From contig JAFEEX010000001.1 in assembly GCA_018240895.1 (NCBI GenBank), positions 97,288-142,124 of the forward strand: DNA of 44,837 nt. Direction: 5' to 3'. A program made the position numbers and the translations under genes. Below, one piece after another: positions 32,451 through 40,724 of the stretch. The notes under the pieces were generated by a model that was not told the DNA's origin, ran no database searches, and saw nothing but the letters and a program-made list of their open reading frames with translations. The stretch's first letter is position 1; each line of letters begins with the position of its first letter. The stretch comes from Pseudomonadota bacterium. GTDB taxonomy: Bacteria; Pseudomonadota; Alphaproteobacteria; Sphingomonadales; Sphingomonadaceae.

Positions 32451-33503
32451 GTGACAATTCGGCCTGACGTTGGAGATTCCGCAGTTGGACGTATAGAGAT
32501 CCTCGATGGGTGGCGGGCGCTCAGCATCCTGCTCGTCCTTGCCGGCCACTGGGCGCCACTGGGGCCGCGCCCGTGGGGATTGAATCATGCCGTGCCCGCG
32601 GCCGGGATGGCGCTGTTCTTCACGCTGTCCGGACTTTTGATCGCGCAACTGCTGCTGCGCGATCCGCGCGTTGTGCCCTTCCTGATCAGGCGTTTTTTCC
32701 GGATCCTTCCCCTTGCCTGGACCGCCATGCTGATCCTGATCATTGCGACACAGGCTGACACGGTTACGGCTGCAAAGAACCTGTCGTTCCTGGCCAATCT
32801 TCCACCCGCCCGGCTGATGACCGGGGGACACCATCTGTGGAGTCTTTGTGTTGAGATCCAGTTCTATCTCTTTGCCGCCCTGATCGTGATGGCAGCGGGC
32901 AAGCGGGGACTTTACATTCTGCCGCTGGTGATGGTTCTGGTCACGGCGCTGCGCATCGCCGATCATCAGCCAATCAGTATTGTGACCTGGCACCGGGTTG
33001 ACGAAATTCTGGCGGGATCAACGCTTGCGCTGCTTCTGGTGCATTTTCCGCCCGCTCAATTTGCGCGGCGGATTCCGGCGTGGGCACCCTTGCTATGTGC
33101 GTTGGGGTTGCTGGCCGCATCCCACCCGGGGATGGGGCCGCTATGCTATGCCCGGCCCTATTTTGCCGCCGCGACGATCGGATCATCGCTCTATGCGGTC
33201 CCGCAATGGCTGCGCACCGTGCTTTGCTCTGCTCCTGCGCGCTATATCGCCGAGGTCAGCTTCGCGGTTTACGTGGTGCACGGGATGTTGACAGCAACCT
33301 GGCTCGGCGGGGAAAATGCCTCAACCATCCAGCGCTATTTGCGGCGTCCCTTGCTGGTCATCGCGACATTTGCCCTGGCCCATCTTTCGACCCGCCATTT
33401 CGAAAGCCGGTGGATCGCCCTGGGGAAACGGCTCTGCAAGAAGTATGATCGCCGCCATTCCAATTTGGCGGGATCGACGCCTGTGGCAGATCGGGCCAGT
33501 TGA
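32451..33503 (+). CDS. acyltransferase family 3 (OafA-like) membrane protein
   Basis: This 350-residue multi-span protein of the acyltransferase-3 family would add an acetyl or similar group to a surface sugar. The family pattern is present: EILDGWRALSILLVLAGHW with the conserved catalytic-type His, FFTLSGLLI, RRFFRILP, WSLCVEIQFYL and the late FAVYVVHG. About ten membrane segments fit. The start is GTG 32451 with no strong ribosome site. It opens the surface-glycan island and is divergent from the efflux operon. Confidence 0.87.
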   Translation: MTIRPDVGDSAVGRIEILDGWRALSILLVLAGHWAPLGPRPWGLNHAVPAAGMALFFTLSGLLIAQLLLRDPRVVPFLIRRFFRILPLAWTAMLILIIATQADTVTAAKNLSFLANLPPARLMTGGHHLWSLCVEIQFYLFAALIVMAAGKRGLYILPLVMVLVTALRIADHQPISIVTWHRVDEILAGSTLALLLVHFPPAQFARRIPAWAPLLCALGLLAASHPGMGPLCYARPYFAAATIGSSLYAVPQWLRTVLCSAPARYIAEVSFAVYVVHGMLTATWLGGENASTIQRYLRRPLLVIATFALAHLSTRHFESRWIALGKRLCKKYDRRHSNLAGSTPVADRAS

Positions 33504-33516
33504 AGCCCGCCCCCGA

Positions 33517-35856
33517 TCAAGCCGCGGCAAGCTCTACATCGATCACCGACCAGCCCCCGCCGCCCGTGCCAATGTAAACCCGCCCAAACCTGTTTATGTC
33601 ACCGGTCACCCACACTGTCGGGCACAGTGGCACATTGGGAAAGCGCGTGACCAGGACCGGTTTTGTCGCAAACCAGTCAAAACTGGCGTAAAGGCCGTTC
33701 ACATCATCGACATCGCCCGAGAAAAAGATGGCGGGGCGGGTCTGATCCGGTCGATTCTTGCCAAACCCGAATCCCACCACCCTGCGGATCGAAGAATGGA
33801 GTTCGCGCCAGGATTGGCCATCATCCCGCGACCACCAGAACCGGTCATCATCGTAATCGCCATAGCCGGTATAAACGAGTTCCCCGGAATGGCCCGGAAC
33901 ATATTCGATATTGCACCGCCAGAACTGGCGTGCGTCCTGTTTCGGCGGAGCCCGCTTCGGATCGTGCGACTGCGCATCGTTGATCACCCCGCGCAAAACA
34001 AGATTCCAGCTCTGCCCGCCGTCCTTGGTCAGCCAAACGCCGCCCAGTGGATTGCCATAGGGATCGGGCCCCGGTTGCATGGTGGTGTAAACCAGAACGA
34101 ACACGCCGGGCCGCGTCTTGTCTGCTGCGATGGCCCTGCGCGGGACGTAGAACGCGTTGGTGAAGTGCGATGTGTCGTTCACCCCGTCGAGTTGCAGCGG
34201 CAGCCAGGTGCGCCCCCCATCGAGCGTATAGGCGCCGTACCCGTTGTTCGACGGAAGCAGGATGTAATTGCTCCGCGTGCTGGCGGCGATACATCCGCCG
34301 TAACCCCAGCCGCGCGGCGGCACACCGGCAAAGGTTTGCCAGTTTTCGCCGCCATCGGTTGAAAAGCCGGGACCAGCCTTGTGGTCATACCGCCCGGCCA
34401 CGTTGACCACCGCGACCATGAAATTCGGATCATCGCCTGCATGATCAAGAAACGTCCCGTTGGTCAGCACATCGGGGGTAACCGTATCGCCCTGCGGGTG
34501 CGGATAGGTCGGGACGTTCAGGTAAGATGTTTCGTGATCGAGCCGCCAGATCGGCTTGTCCCAATTGGTCAGGAACGTCTTGCCGCCAGGGACGGACAAT
34601 CCGGACACGGCGCACAATTCCTCAATTCCCGCTGACCAATCGCGCATGACGCCGGTGGTCGCGTCAATGCGGCACACCCCCACCCCATGCGCCAGCAGCA
34701 GGGCACCGGGATCATGCGGATCCCAGATCATCTCTGCGACCGAAAGCGTTTCCATCGCCCCGATCCAGCCGATTTCACCGCCCTGGGGTGTATAGGTCAG
34801 CGATTGGGTTTTCCAACCCGCGCCGCCATCTGCGGTACGCATTCCGAAGCCATAGGCCCCGCTGCCGACCATGTGCCGCGAATCACGCGGATCGATCGCC
34901 AGGGTGCGCATTTCGTGCATCGGCTTGCTCGACGTCCAGCCCGCGCCTGGTCGGTAGGTCCAGACCAGGCTGGCATCGGTCCCCGTAAATTCACACAAAA
35001 TTACCGCGCCAGCCGGGCCAGCCAGCAACTGCGAACAACGCGCCGGCCCGCCAATCGCCGTGAACGGACCATCGGCACCGCTTTCGGACGCGAACAGTCC
35101 GATGCCCGCTACAGCGACGTAAATCCGGCGCGGATCGGCGGGATCGAACAGGACCTGGCAAATGCCCGGCCGTTTATCCTTGTCCGGCAAGGCAGCGGGC
35201 AAAGCCAGCTGGCGCCAGTTCTTGCCGCCGTCCTGAGAAAAATAGGCACCGTCGCCCCAGGTACCCCACAACACATGGTCAGGATTGTGTGGATCAACGT
35301 CGAGCGTGCGGTTGAACAGCCGCTGCGCGCCCGAATTGGGCAGCACGGTTTTCTGAAGCGTGGAAGTGCGCCGGATCGACTTTCCGCCATCGCTCGATCG
35401 CCAGACATATCCCAGGTACGTGGCGTAGATCACGTCGCGATTGGACGGGGCGATCCTTACGCCGCCAACCCCCGGTCCGTCCGCCTTCTTGTTGCGCGCA
35501 GGCAGCGGATCATAATCAGCGCGGGCCATCGTCTCAGGCGAGAACAACGGCTGCCATGCCGGATCATCCCGGTTGCGGACATAGGCGTTGCAGACGTCGG
35601 CGCGGCAGACAAATCGTGATCCGTCTGCGCTGGCATCAATCCCGGTGATGTAACCGCCAGCACCCAGCGGAACCGCCCCCACTGACACACTGCGGATCGG
35701 GCCATGGCCCGCCGTCCGGACTGGCGCCGGTGCCTTTACCCCTTCAAGCTTGACCGCCACCCCCGCCTTGAACAGCGACAGCCCCTTTGCGACCCCGGCA
35801 GCAAGTATCGAGCCGCCCGTTGCCGCAAGCCCGATCAGGGTGGTTCTGCGATCCAT
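33517..35856 (-). CDS. exported Asp-box beta-propeller, GH74/sialidase-like
   Basis: The 779-residue protein has a twin-arginine-like signal (MDRRTTLIGLAATGG). Its body carries at least six Asp-box repeats (SSDGGKS, SQDGGKNW, STDGGENW, TLDGGRTW, TKDGGQSW, SRDDGQSW), which mark stacked seven-bladed propellers. The entry GGYITGIDASADGSRFVCRAD followed by NAYVR resembles GH74 xyloglucanases, including the conserved Asp, so an endo-glucanase on a beta-glucan polymer is possible. No lectin or PEP-CTERM tail is present. It is convergent with the acyltransferase and next to glycan genes, so processing of the cell's own polymer is a reasonable inference. Confidence 0.75.
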   Translation of the reverse strand: MDRRTTLIGLAATGGSILAAGVAKGLSLFKAGVAVKLEGVKAPAPVRTAGHGPIRSVSVGAVPLGAGGYITGIDASADGSRFVCRADVCNAYVRNRDDPAWQPLFSPETMARADYDPLPARNKKADGPGVGGVRIAPSNRDVIYATYLGYVWRSSDGGKSIRRTSTLQKTVLPNSGAQRLFNRTLDVDPHNPDHVLWGTWGDGAYFSQDGGKNWRQLALPAALPDKDKRPGICQVLFDPADPRRIYVAVAGIGLFASESGADGPFTAIGGPARCSQLLAGPAGAVILCEFTGTDASLVWTYRPGAGWTSSKPMHEMRTLAIDPRDSRHMVGSGAYGFGMRTADGGAGWKTQSLTYTPQGGEIGWIGAMETLSVAEMIWDPHDPGALLLAHGVGVCRIDATTGVMRDWSAGIEELCAVSGLSVPGGKTFLTNWDKPIWRLDHETSYLNVPTYPHPQGDTVTPDVLTNGTFLDHAGDDPNFMVAVVNVAGRYDHKAGPGFSTDGGENWQTFAGVPPRGWGYGGCIAASTRSNYILLPSNNGYGAYTLDGGRTWLPLQLDGVNDTSHFTNAFYVPRRAIAADKTRPGVFVLVYTTMQPGPDPYGNPLGGVWLTKDGGQSWNLVLRGVINDAQSHDPKRAPPKQDARQFWRCNIEYVPGHSGELVYTGYGDYDDDRFWWSRDDGQSWRELHSSIRRVVGFGFGKNRPDQTRPAIFFSGDVDDVNGLYASFDWFATKPVLVTRFPNVPLCPTVWVTGDINRFGRVYIGTGGGGWSVIDVELAAA

Positions 35857-35894
35857 TGCGACGGGCTATCACACAAAGACCGTCCGGCACTACC

Positions 35895-35924
35895 CTCTCC
35901 GCGAAAATCCTCTCCGCGAAAATC
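35895..35924. repeat. perfect 15-bp tandem duplication
   Basis: CTCTCCGCGAAAATC occurs twice, end to end, 38 bases upstream of the propeller gene start and inside its likely promoter region. It looks like a recent slip duplication. Confidence 0.8.
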
Positions 35925-36055
35925 GAAGCCGGTAACGCTGACTGTCGCCCTTGTCTGATTCCGGCACGTTCTGTGTGACCTGCTTGAGTCAGGCAACACA
36001 CTGTGCAAAGGTCATTGCTTGCTGAAACGCGCCGGTCCGGCGCACGGGGGTTGTA

Positions 36056-36301
36056 ATGGAAACCGTCTGGGATTGGTTGACTGTGTTCGCCTTTGCGGGC
36101 CTCGCCACCCTTTTGTTGCAACGCTCCATGGAAGAAGAGCCGCGCGATCAGCTTTGGCAGTATGCGCCGCCGGCGCTGGGCTGCGCGGTGGCGAACTATC
36201 TGGGAAATCATGACCAGCACGTTGCGGCGGGCGCTCTGCTGATCGGCGTCGTGGTTTATATCTTCAAGGTGCTGAAGGTAAAGCTGCCGGGCCGCAAATA
36301 G
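36056..36301 (+). CDS. XrtV-sorting-accessory-like small membrane protein
   Basis: The 81-residue protein has two membrane segments flanking LQRSMEEEPRDQLWQY and GCAVANYLGNHDQ, ending in IFKVLKVKL. This pattern matches the small protein I know as the XrtV (exosortase V) sorting system accessory protein of sphingomonads. That is recognition by memory and not a search. GGGGG lies five bases before the ATG. No exosortase or PEP-CTERM target is in the window. Confidence 0.6.
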   Translation: METVWDWLTVFAFAGLATLLLQRSMEEEPRDQLWQYAPPALGCAVANYLGNHDQHVAAGALLIGVVVYIFKVLKVKLPGRK

Positions 36302-36394
36302 CTTCGGCTGCGCGATCCGCGCCTATTGCGCTTTCCTACACTGTGTCGATTGCCATAGAGAGTTGTTCCTGATTCGTTCTAGCAGGAGCAAGCA

Positions 36395-36658
36395 ATGCCC
36401 GATCGTTTCGCAGGTTATTCGGATTCGCCCATCGCACCGTCCGCCGTTGCCTTCGCCATCACGCCAAGCGACACGGTCGAAATTACCGCCACCAAGGCCA
36501 TTTATGTGGGCACGGGCGGCCATGTGACGCTGCGCCCCATCGGGGCTGCGGCCGACGTTACCTATCGCAACGTCCCGACCGGTTCTTACCTGACCGTGCG
36601 CGCCAGCTTCGTCCGCGCTACCGGAACCACTGCTACTGACATCGTGGGCGAAGCCTGA
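36395..36658 (+). CDS. spike base protein, Rcc01079 (GhsA) family
   Basis: The 87-residue beta-rich protein (FAGYSDSPIAPSAVAFAITP, then TKAIYVGTGGHVTLRP and VTYRNVPTGSYLTVRA) matches the family named after Rhodobacter capsulatus Rcc01079, the base of the head spike of its gene transfer agent. AGGAG lies six bases before the ATG. Its stop overlaps the next ATG by one base, so the pair is translationally coupled, as in the R. capsulatus spike pair. No other capsid or tail gene is nearby. It may serve GTA particles encoded elsewhere or be a stand-alone surface protein. Confidence 0.72.
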   Translation: MPDRFAGYSDSPIAPSAVAFAITPSDTVEITATKAIYVGTGGHVTLRPIGAAADVTYRNVPTGSYLTVRASFVRATGTTATDIVGEA

Positions 36659-38103
36659 TGACGGTTGCCCTGCGGCAGCGCCGCCTGCGACCGCGGACCG
36701 TCGCCGTGGCCCCGGCGACAGTTCAGTTTGGCTATGCATCCGTCGCCGGTGGCTGGACCTTGTTGACCGATGCGGCAATCGCAGCGGGAAAAACCTATAC
36801 AACCGTTTCCGCCGATCAGGGCCAGGCGGCGGCATGGGTCGGGGTGATCAGGGGAACCGACGCCAGGGTCAGGATGAGCGCCGATTTTTCAACCAACCTT
36901 TCGGACCTTTTGCGCGTGTCGGTTGATGGCGGACCGTTTGCATCGCCGGGCGCGCCGGATGCCAACGGTGAATACGCGCTGTTTGCCGGGCTGGCCGATG
37001 GACCGCACTTTGTTGCATTCATGCCGAAGCTGATCGGCGGAACGGGTGCGAACCTTTATGCGTTCATGCCATCCACCGGCAATGTGCTGCGCGTTACCGG
37101 ATCATCACCGGATGTCAGCGTGGCGGGGGAATGGACCCAGATCGGTGATGCGAATGCAAAGACGACCAAGCCGATGGGCCTGATACCCACCGGATCGGAC
37201 GGACGGCACGGCGCATCGCGCACTCCCTTGAACCGCGCGGCATGGAATACCGGATCCTTCACCGGCACCCAGCGGACCGGGACACAGAACCTGATCGCCC
37301 TTGCCACCGCTTCTCCCGAGCTGTGGGTCGTCAGCCAGTACCGCTACGTCCACCTGTGGGATGGAACGGTGCTGAGCCAGTTCGACAGCACCACAGCCAT
37401 GGGAATTGGCGCGGACATGGTCCGTGTACACCGCATCACAGGGCTGTCGGGCCAGAAAACCTACCACGTCTTTGGCGGTGCAAATGCGACAACCCCGGTC
37501 GGGGCGTGGTTCTCCGTTGGCGTTCCGGCCGGCCAGTCGTTCGCTTCGCTGCCCCTGCCCCAGGCTCATCTTTTTGGTGACAGCATAACCCAGGGCGTTG
37601 ATCCCACGGCAGCCAGCGATGACAGGAATTCCGGCTTCGTTGATCTGTTTCGCGCCTTTGCCAGACGCGGATACGCGGTTGGCAACTTCGGATCCGGCGG
37701 ATGGACCGCGGGCAATCTGGACACCAATCTTGCCGGGATGCTTGCTGTTCTAAACGTTTCGGCATCGGATGTGGCTCACGTCGCGATCGGGCAGAATGCT
37801 ACGCCGACGGCCGCAGAGATCACCAGCATCGCGTCAAAACTGATTGCGAAGGGGTATGGCAAGGTGATTTTCCGCGGGGTTCTTCCCGTTATCACCGGCA
37901 GTCATCCTGCCAAGAATACCGTAATTTCAGGTGCATTGAACGCAATGGCAGACCCAAGGATTCGCTATATCGATCCGAACAGCTGGACCGAACTCGCCGT
38001 CAACACCCCCGGCGTCAGGAATGACGGAATCCACTTCCTGCCCTCAGGATATGACCTGTTGCTAAACCGGATGGATGTTACCCTGCCTAACGCTTTGGCT
38101 TGA
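36658..38103 (+). CDS. SGNH/GDSL hydrolase with N-terminal spike-like domain
   Basis: The 481-residue protein joins an N-terminal beta-rich part (residues 1-300) to an SGNH hydrolase domain. The nucleophile is Ser309 in FGDSITQG, block III is IGQNATP, and the catalytic pair Asp456/His459 is in NDGIHFLPSG. Such enzymes remove acetyl or acyl groups from glycans. No signal peptide is seen, which fits a particle component rather than a secreted enzyme. It is coupled to the spike base gene. I infer a receptor-binding or receptor-modifying spike (GhsB-like role); a plain esterase is the alternative. Confidence 0.78.
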   Translation: MTVALRQRRLRPRTVAVAPATVQFGYASVAGGWTLLTDAAIAAGKTYTTVSADQGQAAAWVGVIRGTDARVRMSADFSTNLSDLLRVSVDGGPFASPGAPDANGEYALFAGLADGPHFVAFMPKLIGGTGANLYAFMPSTGNVLRVTGSSPDVSVAGEWTQIGDANAKTTKPMGLIPTGSDGRHGASRTPLNRAAWNTGSFTGTQRTGTQNLIALATASPELWVVSQYRYVHLWDGTVLSQFDSTTAMGIGADMVRVHRITGLSGQKTYHVFGGANATTPVGAWFSVGVPAGQSFASLPLPQAHLFGDSITQGVDPTAASDDRNSGFVDLFRAFARRGYAVGNFGSGGWTAGNLDTNLAGMLAVLNVSASDVAHVAIGQNATPTAAEITSIASKLIAKGYGKVIFRGVLPVITGSHPAKNTVISGALNAMADPRIRYIDPNSWTELAVNTPGVRNDGIHFLPSGYDLLLNRMDVTLPNALA

Positions 38104-38293
38104 CACTTTTCCATTTCGGGACAGGTCCAGTAAACGCGTTTGACCGCCATGAGGAACAATCACACAGCCAATTGCAGGACGGATTGCACTGCCGACGCGG
38201 CCTGGCGATCCGGATGTAATTGCTTCGTGGGGACAATCTTGCCAAGGTTCTGCCGTGCAAGTGGCCTCTACACAACGCCGGACCTAATTCCTG

Positions 38294-39688
38294 ATGGTGT
38301 TTCAATCTGGACAGATTACCGGGACATTGGCTGATGATCCTGCGGCGTTTCGCGGAACGATGCCCACGCGCGATCGCCGGGTCGTGCTTTATGGCGGATC
38401 ACTCATTCTCGATTGCCTGGCGCTGATCGCGGCCTATGCAATCGCCATGTCAACGCGCGAGGCGCAGTGGCTTCAGATTGGCGGACACGATCTTCTGCTG
38501 ATTGCCATGCCGATCTTCGTGATGTTCGAGATCGCCCGCGAAGTGCAGTCTGTCGAAGCGCTGGCAAGCCGGTCGCTGGGGACGGCGCGGGCGATCGGGT
38601 CGCTCTTTGCCACGGCGCTGATTGTTGTCTTCCTGACCTTTCTCAACAAGGACGAGACGTTCTCGCGCGTCGGGCTGGTGATGTTTGTCGGATCGGCCGT
38701 GGTGGCGCTGGCCGTTTCAAAGCTGATACTCGATGGCCTGGTGAAGCTGGTCCTGCACGGGCGGACCACTGCGGAAATTCTGGTTGTGGACGGGGCAAAA
38801 GCGCCGCCGCACACCGGAATGGATATGGTTGACCTGACCAGCGAAGGGCTTTGGCCCGACCTTTCCCGGCCCGATTACATCGACCGCCTATCACGGATCA
38901 TCTCCCCATATGACAGGGTGGTGGTGGCCTGCGTCCCCGAACACCGTGACAGTTGGGCCGTGTTCCTGAAGGGGTCCGAGGTTGGCGGCGAAATTCTGCT
39001 GGATCATTCGGTGCTTTTCGGGGCGGTCGGGATCGGCGAATGCGGGCCTTCGGAAACGCTCATCCTGTCGCGCGGTCCGCTGAGCCTGGGCAGCCGGTTG
39101 CAAAAGCGCACATTTGATCTTGCGCTGGGCATTCCGCTGCTGCTGCTGCTGGCTCCGCTGATGATCGCGGTTGCCATTGCCATCCGGCTGGAAAGCAAGG
39201 GACCGGTGCTGTTCCGCCAGATTCGCGTCGGCCAGGGCAACCGGCAATTCCGGATGTTCAAATTCCGCTCGATGCGGGTTGAGGCGTCGGATCAGGCCGG
39301 CAACCGCTCAGCGTCGCGCGATGATGAGCGGATTACCCGGGTTGGCCGCTTTATCCGCCATACCAGCATTGATGAGCTGCCGCAGTTGATCAATGTCCTG
39401 TTCGGCAACATGAGCCTGGTTGGTCCCCGCCCTCACGCGCTGGGTTCGCTGGCCGGGCAGGAACTGTTCTGGGAGGTTACTGCCAGCTATTGGCTTCGCC
39501 ATGCCCTCAAACCCGGCATAACCGGACTGGCGCAGATTCGCGGTTTCCGCGGTGCCACCGTGAAGCCGGAAGATCTGACCAGGCGTCTGCGCTGCGATCT
39601 GGAATACGTGGCAAACTGGTCAATAGTGAACGACCTGCTGATCATGCTGCGGACACTGCGCGTGGTGGTTCACAAAAATGCTTTCTAA
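38294..39688 (+). CDS. polyprenyl glycosylphosphotransferase (exopolysaccharide sugar transferase)
   Basis: This enzyme places the first sugar phosphate on undecaprenyl phosphate to begin a polysaccharide repeat unit. The 464-residue protein has four N-terminal membrane helices, a CoA-binding-like middle domain, a fifth helix ([19 protein letters not shown]) and the WbaP/ExoY catalytic core: [46 protein letters not shown] and [12 protein letters not shown]. The start is uncertain (ATG 38294 or ATG 38360, neither with a good ribosome site). It marks the region as an exopolysaccharide or capsule locus. Confidence 0.92.
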   Translation: MVFQSGQITGTLADDPAAFRGTMPTRDRRVVLYGGSLILDCLALIAAYAIAMSTREAQWLQIGGHDLLLIAMPIFVMFEIAREVQSVEALASRSLGTARAIGSLFATALIVVFLTFLNKDETFSRVGLVMFVGSAVVALAVSKLILDGLVKLVLHGRTTAEILVVDGAKAPPHTGMDMVDLTSEGLWPDLSRPDYIDRLSRIISPYDRVVVACVPEHRDSWAVFLKGSEVGGEILLDHSVLFGAVGIGECGPSETLILSRGPLSLGSRLQKRTFDLALGIPLLLLLAPLMIAVAIAIRLESKGPVLFRQIRVGQGNRQFRMFKFRSMRVEASDQAGNRSASRDDERITRVGRFIRHTSIDELPQLINVLFGNMSLVGPRPHALGSLAGQELFWEVTASYWLRHALKPGITGLAQIRGFRGATVKPEDLTRRLRCDLEYVANWSIVNDLLIMLRTLRVVVHKNAF

Positions 39689-39747
39689 GACCTCAAGGAC
39701 CGGTAATCATACCCCGGTCCGCGCGTCGCGGTCGACAGATCCTGGCG

Positions 39748-40629
39748 CTAGATCAGCCCGGCGTGAGCCAATCCTGCATCCACGGCCTTGCGCGATTCCG
39801 CGCTGCAGGCCACCAGCGGCAGGCGCACGCTCTGCTCAATCCAGCCCAGCACCCGGTTCATCGCATACTTGATCGGCGCGGGAGAGGCATCGGTGAACAG
39901 CGCCTGATGTAGCGGGAACAGCCGTTCGTTGAGTTCCCGCGCGCTGGCCAGATCGCCGGCCAGGCTGGCCGCCTGAAATTCCGCGCAAAGCCGCGGCGCA
40001 ACATTGGCGGTCACCGATATGCACCCCGTCCCGCCCCCGGCGTTGTATTGCAACGCCATGTCGTCATTGCCGCAAATCTGCGCAAAGTCCGCGCCAAGCG
40101 CCAGGCGGTGCGCGGTCAGCCGCGTCATGTCACCGCTGGCATCCTTGATCCCCACGATCAGTTCCGGGAACCGGCGCGCCAGCTCGATCACCGTTTCTGG
40201 CCTGATGTCGGTTACGGTCCGTCCGGGCACATTGTAGAGTACCATGGGCAGATCAACCTGTTCGGCCAGATAGCTGAAATGCGCGAGCAGCCCGGCCTGG
40301 CTCGGCCGGTTGTAATAGGGTGCCACCATCAGCGCAGCGTCAGCGCCGACCTGCTTTGCCACTTGCATATGCCACAGCGCAGTCTGGGTATCGTTGCTGC
40401 CGCATCCGGCAATCACTGGAACCCTCCCCGCCGCCTGCTCCGCGCAAATCCCGATCAAGCGGTGCTGCTCGTCATTGCTCAGCGTCGGCGCTTCGCCCGT
40501 GGTGCCACACGGCACCAGCGCGCCCGATCCTTCGGCGATTTGCCAATCGACCAGCCGGCGGAAAGCGCCTTCATCGATCGCTCCGTCGCGGAAAGGAGTC
40601 ACCAGAGCCGGAATCGAGCCGGAAAACAT
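39748..40629 (-). CDS. dapA: 4-hydroxy-tetrahydrodipicolinate synthase
   Basis: DapA condenses pyruvate and aspartate semialdehyde, the first step of the diaminopimelate/lysine branch. The 293-residue TIM barrel has CGTTGEAPTLS, the catalytic Tyr132 in LYNVPGRT, the Schiff-base Lys162 in VGIKDASGD, and the late GGGTGCISV. ATG 40629 has AAGGA eight bases upstream; ATG 40635 is too close to it. It is divergent from the lytic transglycosylase, both serving peptidoglycan. Confidence 0.96.
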   Translation of the reverse strand: MFSGSIPALVTPFRDGAIDEGAFRRLVDWQIAEGSGALVPCGTTGEAPTLSNDEQHRLIGICAEQAAGRVPVIAGCGSNDTQTALWHMQVAKQVGADAALMVAPYYNRPSQAGLLAHFSYLAEQVDLPMVLYNVPGRTVTDIRPETVIELARRFPELIVGIKDASGDMTRLTAHRLALGADFAQICGNDDMALQYNAGGGTGCISVTANVAPRLCAEFQAASLAGDLASARELNERLFPLHQALFTDASPAPIKYAMNRVLGWIEQSVRLPLVACSAESRKAVDAGLAHAGLI

Positions 40630-40724
40630 GGACATTATCCTTGCAATTACCCCATGGCAGCGGCCATTCGGCCCGCGACCGGGGCTGGTTTCGTTCAGCG
40701 TCTGATAAGGAGCAAATACCAAAA

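Noticed and set aside
36395-38103. Prophage remnant
   Set aside because: Only the spike-like pair is present; no capsid, terminase, tail or integrase genes are near, so a prophage is not supported.
40320-40724. N-terminal extension of the lytic transglycosylase
   Set aside because: It lies over dapA in antisense and would bury the export signal that begins at 40725.
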